Translations under genes and position numbers: made by a program
NCBI RefSeq assembly: GCF_013364275.1
Contig: NZ_CP054932.1
Coordinates: forward strand, 6,200,001-6,264,000
DNA: 64,000 nucleotides
Source of the DNA: Actinomadura sp. NAK00032
GTDB lineage: Bacteria > Actinomycetota > Actinomycetes > Streptosporangiales > Streptosporangiaceae
Direction: 5' to 3'
Notes under the pieces: generated by a model
Databases searched by the model: none
Seen by the model: only the letters and a program-made list of their open reading frames with translations
Told to the model about the DNA's origin: nothing
Part shown: positions 39,936-48,703 of the stretch, one piece after another
Numbering within the stretch: the stretch's first letter is position 1
How the letters are laid out: the number at the start of each line of letters is the position of its first letter

Positions 39936-40733
39936 CTAGGCCGCTCCGGGGACGTTGAGGCGTGCGGCGATACGGCGCACCTCGCAGAGGATGCGTTCCC
40001 CGTCCAGTGTCTGCAGTTCGCCGTTCAGTAGGAGTGGACGTCCGGCGACGTAGACGTCGCGAACGTCGGCGGGCGTCCCCCGGGGCCAAGGAGGCGGGGG
40101 TGAAGCCGATGGCGGCGGCTACGTGCACGGTGGCGGCGGCCAGTGCGTCGTGCACCGCCCAGGCTCCGGCGTCCTCGGCGGTCCCGCGCTGCAAGGACAC
40201 GGCTTCGGCGAGCAGGCGGATGTCGTCGACGGTGGCCTTTGTCGCGTGGGCGACGAGCGTGGAGGGGCCGAGGAGACCGGCGGCCGCGGCCATGGCTATC
40301 GGGGTCCGGCCGTACTCGGCCGACGCCGCGGCGACCTCGTTCGCCGTCTCGGAGAGATGGACATGGATCCCCAGACCGCTCTCCGCGGCTCTGCGGGCGA
40401 CCTCGCGCAGGACGTCCTCGCCGCAGGTGTAGACGGCGTGCGGACCGAACATGACCCGCACCAAAGGCTCCTCGGCGTACTGCCGGGCGAGCCGCTCGAC
40501 ATGGTCGAGGATCCCGGGGTAGGCCCGGCCGCCGGCCGCCGGGTAGGGACGGAGATCGCCCCTTGGCGTTCCAGCAGGTGGGACGGCAGGCCGGCGCGGA
40601 TCGCGCGGACGGCGGAGAAGAAGTCGACCTCGAAGGTGTGCTGCCACCGGGCGTCGGTGATCGCGCCGAACCCTTCGAGCCGCGCGTCGAAGGCGCCCAC
40701 ATCGTTGATCAGCACGCCGAGGCCGCCCACCAT
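39936..40733 (-). pseudogene. Chimeric remnant: SDR fragment fused to frameshifted amidohydrolase
   Basis: From 40733 the frame reads 'GGLGVLINDVGAFDARLEG' and 'HTFEVDFFSAVRAIRAGLPS', the middle of an SDR, to about 40560. A frame change then gives amidohydrolase sequence ('VRVMFGPHAVYTC', 'GIHVHLSETANEV', 'LVAHATKATVDDIRLL') of the MTA/SAH or guanine deaminase kind. A large middle section is missing, and a further frameshift at about 40090 precedes the amidohydrolase tail 'RDVYVAGRPLLLNGELQTL' that ends at the stop at 39936. Neither part can be functional. Confidence 0.75.
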
Positions 40734-40756
40734 TTACATAAACGATGAATATAAAA

Positions 40757-40774
40757 ATGCTATGCTTCGAGCAT
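40757..40774. promoter_or_regulatory. MarR promoter and operator
   Basis: ATGCT (40757-40761) and AGCAT (40770-40774) form an inverted repeat that covers the -10 TATGCT (40761-40766) and the marR start codon at 40773. The A+T-rich region 40733-40760 precedes it. Binding here would autorepress a leaderless transcript. Confidence 0.5.
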
Positions 40775-41231
40775 GAGTCCTCAAGACGCCGCCGACGGCG
40801 CGTCCGCCGCCATCGGGGCAGCCCTCTACGGCCTGGCCACCAGGGCCGCGAGGCGCCTCCCCCGGGACATGAGCCTGACGTCCGCCGCCACCCTGGCCAC
40901 CCTGGACCGGACCGGACCGCGACGCATCACCGATCTGGCCGCGGTCGAAGGCGTCACCCAGCCCGCGATGACCGTCCTGGTCCGGGTGATGGAGGAGTCC
41001 GGCCTGGTCGAGCGGCGGGGCGACGCGTCCGACAAGCGGGTCACGCTGGTGTGCCTGACCGAGGCCGGCGCCTCCTATGTCCGGACGCGGCGCCAGGCGG
41101 GCGTCCAGGCGTTCGAGCGGTTGATCGGCAAGCTCACGGGCGACGAGGTCGAGGCGCTGGTGGCGGCCCTTCCGGCGCTGCAGCATCTGGCGGACCTCGA
41201 AAGCCAGGACCGCGAAGCGCCGAACCAGTGA
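40773..41231 (+). CDS. MarR family transcriptional regulator
   Basis: A 152-residue winged-helix regulator: recognition region 'RRITDLAAVEGVTQPAMTVLVRVMEESGLVERRGDASDKRV', with the D-xR wing motif at 'DASDKR', and dimerisation helices at both ends. ATG 40773 lies 6 bases after a -10 so it may be leaderless. The stop overlaps the MFS gene start (GTGA), so regulator and exporter form one autoregulated operon. Confidence 0.9.
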   Translation: MSPQDAADGASAAIGAALYGLATRAARRLPRDMSLTSAATLATLDRTGPRRITDLAAVEGVTQPAMTVLVRVMEESGLVERRGDASDKRVTLVCLTEAGASYVRTRRQAGVQAFERLIGKLTGDEVEALVAALPALQHLADLESQDREAPNQ

Positions 41232-42661
41232 CCGGGCGCCCGCCCGGCGGGGGCGCGGTGAAGCCGTTCCCGGTGGCGCGTTCCGAGGCGCGGCTGCTGG
41301 TCCCCGCCCTGATGTTCATCGCCCTGGTCGTGGCGGCGGTCGCCAGCCTCGGGGCACCGCTCATCACCAGCGTGGCGACCTCGTTCCACGTCTCGCTCGG
41401 CAGCGCGCAGTGGACGCTGACCGTCGCGCTGCTCAGCGGCGCCGTCGCCACGCCGGTCCTCGGCCGGCTCGGAGCCGGTCCGCACCGGCGGGCCGCGATC
41501 CTGGTCACGCTGGCGGTCGTCGTCACGGGCAGCGCGCTCACCGTCCTGCCGCTGCCGTTCGCGTGGCTGCTGGCAGGCAGGGCGGCCCAGGGCGTCGGGC
41601 TCGGGCTGACGGCGCTGATGATGGGCGTGGCCCGGGACCACCTCCCCGAGGAGCGCGGCGCGGCCGTGATCGCCCTGATCTCGGTGGTCTCGATCATCGG
41701 GGCCGGCGTCGGCTACCCGCTGGCCGCACTGCTCGCCGAGCTCGGCGGGGTACGGGCCGCCTACGGCCTCGGCCTGGTCGTCACCGCCGCCGCCCTCCTG
41801 ACCGCGTGGCGCTCCGTGCCCGAAGCACCCGAAGGCCGCTCCGCGCGCGTGGACGTGGCAGGCGCGGTCGTCCTGGCAGCCGCGCTGGTCCTGGTGCTGT
41901 TCCTCGCCGGCGAACGGAATCTGTGGAGCCGGCACCTCGCCGTGGCGGCGGGCCTCGCCGCCGTCGCGGTGGTGCTGCTCTGCGTCTGGGCCGTCATCGA
42001 GTTGCGCAGCACGACGCCGCTGGTCGATGTGCGGGCGGCGCGGCATCCGGCGGTCGCCGGGGCGAACCTCGCCATGTTCGTCGGCGGGATCGGCATGTAC
42101 CTCCTGCTCACGCTCGTCACCCGGTACGCGCAGACGCCGCACGGCGCCGGCTACGGCTTCGGGCTGACGACCTTCGTCGCCGGGCTGGTCCTCGTCCCGT
42201 TCTCGGTGCTGGGGTTCGTCGCCGGCAAGCTCACGCCGCGGGTCCGGACCCGGATCGCCGACCCCCTGCTCCTGGCCGGCAGCGCCGTCGTGGTCGGCGG
42301 CGGGTTCGCCCTGTTCGCGGCGGCCCGGTCGGACCTCGCCGAACTGTTCGCGGCGATGGGCGTGCTCGGCTTCGGCGTCGGCGGCTTCTCGGCGGCGATG
42401 CCCGGCGTCATCCTGGCCGTCACCCCCAAGAGCGAGACGTCGAGCGCCATGAGCTTCAACTACGTCGTCCGCAGCGTCGGGTACTCCCTGGGCAGTGCCA
42501 TCGGCGGCCTGGTCCTCGCCGCGGGCACCGGCCCCGGCCGCCTCTTCCCCGACGACGGCGCCTACACCACCGCGGCGCTGGTCGGCATCGGCGCCATGGC
42601 GGTCACGGCGCTGGCAAGCCTCGCTCTCGCCCGCCGACGCTCGTCCGAGGCCAACCCGTAA
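41228..42661 (+). CDS. MFS transporter (DHA2-like)
   Basis: A 477-residue membrane protein with about 13-14 hydrophobic segments, beginning 'LLVPALMFIALVVAAVASLGAPL'. It has a motif A-like loop 'GRLGAGPHRRAAILV', poorer than usual, and a motif C region 'SIIGAGVGYPLAALLAELGG'. It is coupled to the MarR gene by GTGA at 41228; GTG 41261 is an alternative start. It probably exports a compound that relieves MarR repression. Confidence 0.85.
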   Translation: MTGRPPGGGAVKPFPVARSEARLLVPALMFIALVVAAVASLGAPLITSVATSFHVSLGSAQWTLTVALLSGAVATPVLGRLGAGPHRRAAILVTLAVVVTGSALTVLPLPFAWLLAGRAAQGVGLGLTALMMGVARDHLPEERGAAVIALISVVSIIGAGVGYPLAALLAELGGVRAAYGLGLVVTAAALLTAWRSVPEAPEGRSARVDVAGAVVLAAALVLVLFLAGERNLWSRHLAVAAGLAAVAVVLLCVWAVIELRSTTPLVDVRAARHPAVAGANLAMFVGGIGMYLLLTLVTRYAQTPHGAGYGFGLTTFVAGLVLVPFSVLGFVAGKLTPRVRTRIADPLLLAGSAVVVGGGFALFAAARSDLAELFAAMGVLGFGVGGFSAAMPGVILAVTPKSETSSAMSFNYVVRSVGYSLGSAIGGLVLAAGTGPGRLFPDDGAYTTAALVGIGAMAVTALASLALARRRSSEANP

Positions 42662-42694
42662 GTCAGATTCACTCATCCCAACACTGGAGGTTCC

Positions 42695-42988
42695 ATGCCC
42701 AAGGGCTACTGGGTCAGCGTCTACCGCACCATTTCAGACCCTGAGAAGCTGGCCGCCTACAACAAGCTGGCCGCTCCGGCCGTCAAGGCCGGGGGCGGTC
42801 GGACCATTGTCCGTGGCGGTCAGGTCGCGGCGTATGACGCCGGAATCGCCGAGCGCGTCGTCCTGGTCGAGTTCGACAGCTTCGAGCAGGCCGTCGCGGC
42901 ACGCGAGAGCGCGGCCTACCAGGAGGCGCTGGCCGCCCTCTCCGACGGTGTCGAGCGCGACTTCCGCATCGTCGAAAGCATCGACTGA
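42695..42988 (+). CDS. DUF1330 protein
   Basis: A 97-residue dimeric alpha-beta barrel protein: 'PKGYWVSVYRTISDPEKLAAYNKLAAPAV', 'GGGRTIVRGGQVAAYDAG' and 'ERVVLVEFDSFEQAVAARESAAYQEAL' match DUF1330 closely. GGAGG lies 5 bases before ATG 42695. It follows the MFS gene by 33 bases and may belong to the same unit. The molecular function of the family is unknown. Confidence 0.85.
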   Translation: MPKGYWVSVYRTISDPEKLAAYNKLAAPAVKAGGGRTIVRGGQVAAYDAGIAERVVLVEFDSFEQAVAARESAAYQEALAALSDGVERDFRIVESID

Positions 42989-43171
42989 CCGAGGGCCGGG
43001 CGGATCTTCGCCGACGTGCCTCTGCCGGGCGTCTTGAGCACGGACTATCAGCGATCGTGACGTTGCGTCAGACTCCCCCGGGAACATGACGCCCATGTTC
43101 CCGGGGAGCCCGATACATCCCCTCCAACCCCACCCCGGATCGGAGACCCCGCCGCTGATCGCGGCCTCGGG

Positions 43172-43350
43172 TCATGCCGGCGGGAGGGGGAACCAGAGAG
43201 GGTTGGTGCCGCCGCGGGTGTAGTCGACGGTGATCTCGTCGCCGGGGCTGATCTGCCGGGTGGCGATGATGTCGACGACCGCGGCGCTGAAGTCCTCGTG
43301 GTAGCGGGCGTTGGGAGCGATGTGCCTCTCGTGGGGTGCCTGCACCTGTG
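43172..43350 (-). pseudogene. SET-domain protein, C-terminal remnant
   Basis: The minus strand reads 'ERHIAPNARYHEDFSAAVVD' then 'IIATRQISPGDEITVDYTRG', with the end 'NPLWFPLPPA' and a stop at 43172. This is the C-terminal half of a SET methyltransferase domain, with the conserved GDEITVDY. The N-terminal half (SAM-binding part) is missing and upstream sequence shows no continuation. The following 280 bases to 43632 contain no supported gene. Confidence 0.6.
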
Positions 43351-43632
43351 ACGATCATCTGAGCTGGGGCCGTTTCGCAGATTCGGTCCCAGCCGCCTAC
43401 TGCTCGATCATTTCTTCCAGCCGATCACGCGGCCAGGGCGCGGGCTCGGGGCCGGTGAGCCGGCCGAGCAGACAGTCTGAAACTGCGTTTCGCGTCGGCA
43501 GGTCGGTCGGCATCGGCGACGCGGCCGCACCTGTCCGTTGCGGGACAAGAACACCACCGTATTCGCCGCGCCCGCTTCACCGCGCCCCTCCCTTTTCGCA
43601 CCCAAGAAGGTGAGCCGGCTCAGCCCGACACG

Positions 43633-44874
43633 TCAGAAAGCTCGGCGGTCGCGCTCCTGTTCGGCCCCTGTCGGATTTGCTGTGAACGGCTCGAAACTCG
43701 GAGCACGATTGTCTCCGGAAAGGCTGACCCAGTAGAGCTTGACCCGGCCTGTGGTGTTGCTGCTGTTCTCAGCCTGGATCCGCACCTCGCAGACTTCCCC
43801 GCCGGGAATTGGCATGATGATGTGCTGCCTGGTGCATCCGCCGCAAGTGCCGGCGGATGCCCTTGCCACGACAGGGGCGAATCCCTGGCAGATCAACTGC
43901 ACTTCGAGGTCCGCCTGCTCCCCCTCTCCCCCGGTGATCGTCAACTCGCCCACGACGAGACCGTCGCCGGGGCCCTTGCATTCGTACTTGGCCGCTTCGC
44001 CCCCATTGCCGATCACCTCTTGGGTCTCATAGGAGATCAGGGTTTTGAGGAGTGCAGGCCGCAGCCCGGCGATGAGGGCGTTGGCCGCTGTGATCTCGCC
44101 GCCGTGGACTTGGACGACGGTCGAGTCGGAGTAGGGAAGCCAGTCGTTGCCGACCTGGTGCTTGGCGATGAGCTCGTAGACCGTCGTGGTATGCAAGGGG
44201 CCGGTGTGGAAGGGCGGTTCGATCCGACCGCCTTCGAGATGCTTCTCCACGCCGTTGACGAAGAGCTGGTAGGTCACATTGCGGTCGCCGTCGACCGTCC
44301 AGTCGAGTTTGGTCGAACGACCGTTCTCCACGATCGGGTCATCGGCGCGGAAGTTCTTCAGCTCGAAGCCGATGGGGAACTTTCCGATCGAATGAGTGGC
44401 GTCTTCGTATCCTGGTCGGCCACGGGGGGTCTCGATGGAGATGACGACGTCGGTGATGCCCTCGATGGCGCTGACGTGGATGCCGTCCAGGTGCAGGCGC
44501 AGCGCGTCATTCGGTCCGGCCTCATTGTCGGCGGGCTTGAAGGTGAACTGGCCGGGTTCCTGGTCGCCGGTGTCCTCGGTCCAGCCGGGGGGCAGTTCGA
44601 GTTTCGGCCGGCTGACCTTGTTCCAGACGGGGGTGAGGATGCTCGGGGCGTCCGCCTCCCAGTCGTCGCCGGCGACGGCGAACGTGATCGTCAGGGATTC
44701 GAACTTGACGCGGGAGAAGCCGTCGTTGGAGATCAGAAGGTCCAAGGACGCCTTCGTCGGCGCGTTGGGGCTCTCCGAGGCCGTCATCGGCGCGGGGTGG
44801 GTGCTGATGCTGGAGCGGAACGGGAAGACGCGCTCTTCGGCCTCGGTGCTGGGCGGTGCGATGGTAGTGGTCAT
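43633..44874 (-). CDS. Ig-like beta-domain protein, last gene of the giant-protein operon (413 aa)
   Basis: A 413-residue protein, beta-rich, without signal peptide or membrane segment. The central region has an Ig-like or fibronectin-like pattern: 'GFELKNFRADDPIVENGRST', 'KLDWTVDGDRNVTYQLFVNG', then 'TTTVYELIAKHQVG'. The first 150 residues form another beta domain ('ASLDLLISNDGFSRVKFESL'), and the last 60 hold Cys pairs ('AGTCGGCTRQ'). AGGAG lies 7 bases before ATG 44874. It starts 23 bases after the 1238-aa gene stop, so it is in the same operon. The function is unknown; an adhesive or particle-tip role is only an analogy. Confidence 0.75.
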   Translation of the reverse strand: MTTTIAPPSTEAEERVFPFRSSISTHPAPMTASESPNAPTKASLDLLISNDGFSRVKFESLTITFAVAGDDWEADAPSILTPVWNKVSRPKLELPPGWTEDTGDQEPGQFTFKPADNEAGPNDALRLHLDGIHVSAIEGITDVVISIETPRGRPGYEDATHSIGKFPIGFELKNFRADDPIVENGRSTKLDWTVDGDRNVTYQLFVNGVEKHLEGGRIEPPFHTGPLHTTTVYELIAKHQVGNDWLPYSDSTVVQVHGGEITAANALIAGLRPALLKTLISYETQEVIGNGGEAAKYECKGPGDGLVVGELTITGGEGEQADLEVQLICQGFAPVVARASAGTCGGCTRQHIIMPIPGGEVCEVRIQAENSSNTTGRVKLYWVSLSGDNRAPSFEPFTANPTGAEQERDRRAF

Positions 44875-44897
44875 GCCGGGCTCCTGTGAGCAGTCGG

Positions 44898-47800
44898 TTA
44901 CGGGCGAGCGGGCGAGTCGTGGCGTCGGGTCATGCCGTTGGCGAGATGCAGCAGGCCGGTGCGCAGGTGCGCGCGGGCTTCGGGTGCGATGCGGGCGGTG
45001 GTGTCGGTGGCGGTCACGGGGATCGTGGTCCCGTCGGCCCGCCTCCAAGTCCATTCGCCGCTCTCCACGACCGGCAGTGGAAGGCCGAATGCCCGCGTGA
45101 CCGTCTCGGTGCCGTCGCCGCGCTTGACGGTGACGCCCTGGAGGCGCCCCAGGACCGGGCCGACGTGGAAGACGGCGTCCATGTGCGCGAGCGCATGGGA
45201 GATGTAGTCGATGTCGGGCCGCAGGTAGCCGGTCGGCAGAATATGGGTGTTCGCCTGGACGCCGGCCCATGGATCGGCGAGCAGTGTGACCAGGCGTGAG
45301 TCGCCAAGCCTCAGGGCCAGGCCGGCCCCCTTGTCCCGTCCGGCCACATAGCCCTCCGGCGGGTTGCGCGGAGGGGCCACGGCGTAGAGCCTGGTGTAGT
45401 CGTCCTGGTCGAAGTAGCCGATGAGACCGTCCTCGAACGAGGAGGTCGAGCCGAGCAGGACCGGCCAGGCGTAGTCCTGGTAGTCCGCGGTGGGCGGGTC
45501 GGCCGCCAGCCGGCTGGGCAGGATCGGGACGATCGGTTCGGCATCGCCCTCCAGTTCGAGCCGGGCGCGCATCAGCGCGAGCGGGTGGCCGAGCATCCGC
45601 AGTGTGGGATGCGACGACGACGGGCGGTCCGGGACGATGGCCAGCCGTGCGGCCTCGACCGCGGCGATCAGGTCCTCCAGCGACCTGACCCGGTCGTCCC
45701 TGGAGTCGAGGCCGTTGAGAAAGCGAGCGAGGTGGGGATGCTCGGCGCTGTCCTGCCCGAGGGCGGGGGCGTCCGCGTGGTACCGCTCGAAGACCAGTGC
45801 GTCCTTGTCGGGACGCAGCTCCCCCAGCAGGCGGCCGTCGGCCGCCATGCACAGCAGTGCCCCGTCGAAGTAGCTGGGTACGATCCAGGCGCTGATCTGG
45901 TCGCCGGCGTCGGCGCTGTACGCGACCCGTGCGTCGTCCAGCCGGGACACGAAGTCGAAGCCGAGTCGGGCGGGCTGCGGGAGCCGCGGCCGGAGCTGGA
46001 ACAGGTGCGGCGCCCAGGACCCCTGCCGCCCGACGTGGACGAGCGCGTCGGCACCGCCCGGCTTGCGAGGGTCCTTGGCGTCGGGGACGACCGTCGCGGC
46101 CCGGGCGGGCGCCGGACGCTGGTCGGGCCGGTCGGCCGTCTGGACGACCTCGTAGCCGCGGCCGAAGCGGTCGACCAGGAACAGGCGGTTGAATCGGAAC
46201 TGGCCGGCGCGGTAGGGCTCGTAGTGGGGCGCGGCGACCCAGTTCTCGTCGCGGGTGGGGTCCGCCGGTTCCCGGGTGACGGCGGACAGGGCCCTGGGCG
46301 CGAAGGTGTGGTGCCCGTCGAGAACGTCGGCGACGGCCGCCTCCGGGCGGGGGCGGACCCGGGATTCGCGGCCGGTGAGCTTCTCGGTGAAGCCGTCCAG
46401 GGCTTGCGAGATCAGGTCGGTGCCGCCGCCGGCGTCGGCGAGGTGCCCGGCGAGGTCGCCGACCGCGTGGAGGAACTCCTCGCTCTGCCCGGGAGCCTCG
46501 GCATCGACGTGCCGGAGGCGTTCGGCGATGTTGTCCACAGCGTGCGCCGACAACAGGATGGAACCCGAGACGCCGCGCGGGACGGCCTTGTCCTCCGCCG
46601 CGTCGCCTTCGCCGCGCCACTGGTAGAAGTCGTCTCCGAACTCCCAGTTCCTGCGGGGTTCGGGCTTTCCGACGTCCTGATAGTGGTGGTGGGGAACGGC
46701 GAAGTAGTCCGCCTCCCACACCAGCAGCAGGGGAGTCCACGGCTGCTTCCACAACGCGGTCGCGCGGCGGACGGCGAGGACCCGCCGGTCGGCGGCGGAC
46801 CAGGCGACGGGTGTCGCCTGGTCGGCGAAGGTGGCGGTGGCCGGAGCCCGGTACCGGTCCAGCGAGGCGAATTCGGTCAGCAGATGCTCGGGCAGATCCT
46901 CGGGGATACCGGCGGGGATCATGTCCGCCACCGCCGCCCAGCCCGCGGGCAGCAGGGCGGTGACGGCGGCGTCCTCACCGGCCCTGGTCACTGTCTCCCC
47001 CGACAACCGGCACGGGATGACCGCGGGGTCGTCCAGCAGCCGGGCCGCCCTTGCGCCCTTGATGAGGACGACCGGCTCGCGAGCGTTGTGGAATACCGGC
47101 CGAGGCGTTCGGATCGGCCGTCCCGCGGGGGCGCGCTTCCACAGCCCGGTGAGCCGCTTGACCTCGGCGTCGATCGCGGTGTCCAGGTCTTCGGGCGTCA
47201 CGGCCTTCAGCAGCGCCGGAGCCTGCGCCAGCGCGGCGCGCTCGGCCGTGACCTTGCCGGTGAAGGAGGCCAGGTCCGCATCGACCTTCTGCTTCAGCTT
47301 CTCCAGCCGGCGCTTGACCACCCGCTGCCTGGCCAGTCCGCGAGACCGGATGATCGCGTTGAGCCGCTGGACGTACCACCACAGCTCGGAGAGCCGTTCC
47401 TGGCGGCGGGCGAGCCTCCGGGCGGCGGCGTCGTAGGCCCGCTGGGCCTCGTTGGTGTCCGCCAGCCATGCCCGCTCCGGCTCGGGCAGCGGCCGGACCG
47501 GCCGCGAGTCCTCGCCCTGGGTCGCCGGCGGGGTGGTGATGTCCCAGGTGAAGCCGCCCGCGACCGGCTCGAATCGGGCCTCGCGCGTGCGCTGTTGGAC
47601 GGCCGCCATGCCGTCCCGGGTGTCGAGCTGGTGCAGCAGCCCGTACTGGAGGGCCTGCAGCCGTCGGAGCCGGCCCGGGTCCTTCCAGAAGCCGGTGTCG
47701 TGGGCGAGGGCGAGCGCGCTGATCCCGTCCGCCGAGGATTCGGCGACGCCGTAGGTGACGGGTCGCTTCTTCGGGTCGTCCTCGGTGGCGGGTGCCTCGT

Positions 47801-48614
47801 CGCGGTCCGGCTCCGGGACGCCGGTCTTCTCCCAGCGGACCCCGACGGCGGCGCCGGCGCAGACGGTGCGGACCGGGGCCGACGGGACGGGGCAGTCCCA
47901 GCCGAGGCGCTGGAGCCGTTCGGTGATCTGCTCCATGGCCTTGGCGGATGGGTTGGCGGTGACGCAGGCGAGCGGATCGTTCACGTCGGTGCCGTACCAG
48001 CCCATGACCAGGTAGCTGAGATCCAGCGGGTCGCCGGCGAGATCGGTGAGGGGGTCGTGCATCGAGAAGACGCCCATGTTGTAGGGCTGGTAGGTCGCGA
48101 AGGTCGGCAGGCCGGGGCCGACCGCGGTGAGCGGGCCGGGCAGGAGGCCGGCGGGCTCGGACAGATCGCCGTCCAGCGGCCGGACGCGGCCGATGCGCTT
48201 GGGAACCGGTGTCGGGTCGGCGGCGGACGCCGGGACGGCGTAGGGCGAGTTGTCGGCGGCTTCGGTGTCGCTCAGATGATCACTGTGGACCAGCCATCCG
48301 GCGGCGGAGCGCTCGTCGGCGCCGGTCCTGCCGCCGTAGCGCACCACGAGCCACCGGGTGGGGACCGCCGCGTAGGCCGTCGTCCCGTCGGGCTGCAGGG
48401 CGCCGGCGCGCAAGGCCGCCGGCAGTTCCCAGTGCACCAGCACGCCCGTGTCGGGACGGCTCACCGGCTGGCTCAGCGGATCCGGTTCGGGACCGAGGTC
48501 GCCGCGTCCGGTGAAGTCGGGGCGCCAGCGGCGCCAGTCCTGATTGCGGACGGCGTCGTTGACCATCAGCGCCGTGACGCGGACGGGCACGATGACGGCT
48601 TCTGGGCTGCTCAC
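44898..48614 (-). CDS. Giant protein of unknown function with central coiled coil (1238 aa)
   Basis: A 1238-residue protein without recognised family. There is no signal peptide and no membrane segment. A central helical coiled-coil stretch ('ARRQERLSELWWYVQRLNAI' through 'EKLKQKVDADLASF') splits two large mixed domains rich in Trp, Pro and short turns. The N-terminus reads 'SSPEAVIVPVRVTALMVNDAV' and the C-terminus has 'ILPTGYLRPDIDYISHALAH'. AAGGAG lies 7 bases before GTG 48614. It is 89 bases from the previous operon gene and 23 from the next. Third-position GC is high across its length, and there are no frameshifts, so it is a maintained gene. Confidence 0.72.
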   Translation of the reverse strand: MSSPEAVIVPVRVTALMVNDAVRNQDWRRWRPDFTGRGDLGPEPDPLSQPVSRPDTGVLVHWELPAALRAGALQPDGTTAYAAVPTRWLVVRYGGRTGADERSAAGWLVHSDHLSDTEAADNSPYAVPASAADPTPVPKRIGRVRPLDGDLSEPAGLLPGPLTAVGPGLPTFATYQPYNMGVFSMHDPLTDLAGDPLDLSYLVMGWYGTDVNDPLACVTANPSAKAMEQITERLQRLGWDCPVPSAPVRTVCAGAAVGVRWEKTGVPEPDRDEAPATEDDPKKRPVTYGVAESSADGISALALAHDTGFWKDPGRLRRLQALQYGLLHQLDTRDGMAAVQQRTREARFEPVAGGFTWDITTPPATQGEDSRPVRPLPEPERAWLADTNEAQRAYDAAARRLARRQERLSELWWYVQRLNAIIRSRGLARQRVVKRRLEKLKQKVDADLASFTGKVTAERAALAQAPALLKAVTPEDLDTAIDAEVKRLTGLWKRAPAGRPIRTPRPVFHNAREPVVLIKGARAARLLDDPAVIPCRLSGETVTRAGEDAAVTALLPAGWAAVADMIPAGIPEDLPEHLLTEFASLDRYRAPATATFADQATPVAWSAADRRVLAVRRATALWKQPWTPLLLVWEADYFAVPHHHYQDVGKPEPRRNWEFGDDFYQWRGEGDAAEDKAVPRGVSGSILLSAHAVDNIAERLRHVDAEAPGQSEEFLHAVGDLAGHLADAGGGTDLISQALDGFTEKLTGRESRVRPRPEAAVADVLDGHHTFAPRALSAVTREPADPTRDENWVAAPHYEPYRAGQFRFNRLFLVDRFGRGYEVVQTADRPDQRPAPARAATVVPDAKDPRKPGGADALVHVGRQGSWAPHLFQLRPRLPQPARLGFDFVSRLDDARVAYSADAGDQISAWIVPSYFDGALLCMAADGRLLGELRPDKDALVFERYHADAPALGQDSAEHPHLARFLNGLDSRDDRVRSLEDLIAAVEAARLAIVPDRPSSSHPTLRMLGHPLALMRARLELEGDAEPIVPILPSRLAADPPTADYQDYAWPVLLGSTSSFEDGLIGYFDQDDYTRLYAVAPPRNPPEGYVAGRDKGAGLALRLGDSRLVTLLADPWAGVQANTHILPTGYLRPDIDYISHALAHMDAVFHVGPVLGRLQGVTVKRGDGTETVTRAFGLPLPVVESGEWTWRRADGTTIPVTATDTTARIAPEARAHLRTGLLHLANGMTRRHDSPARP

Positions 48615-48703
48615 AGGGCGCTCCTTGACAGGCACGTCCCGGACGGTCTCCGGGCCGGCGGGCGATGGGAGGCGGGACGTCGGTCGGCGGGGGAAGGCGG
48701 TGG

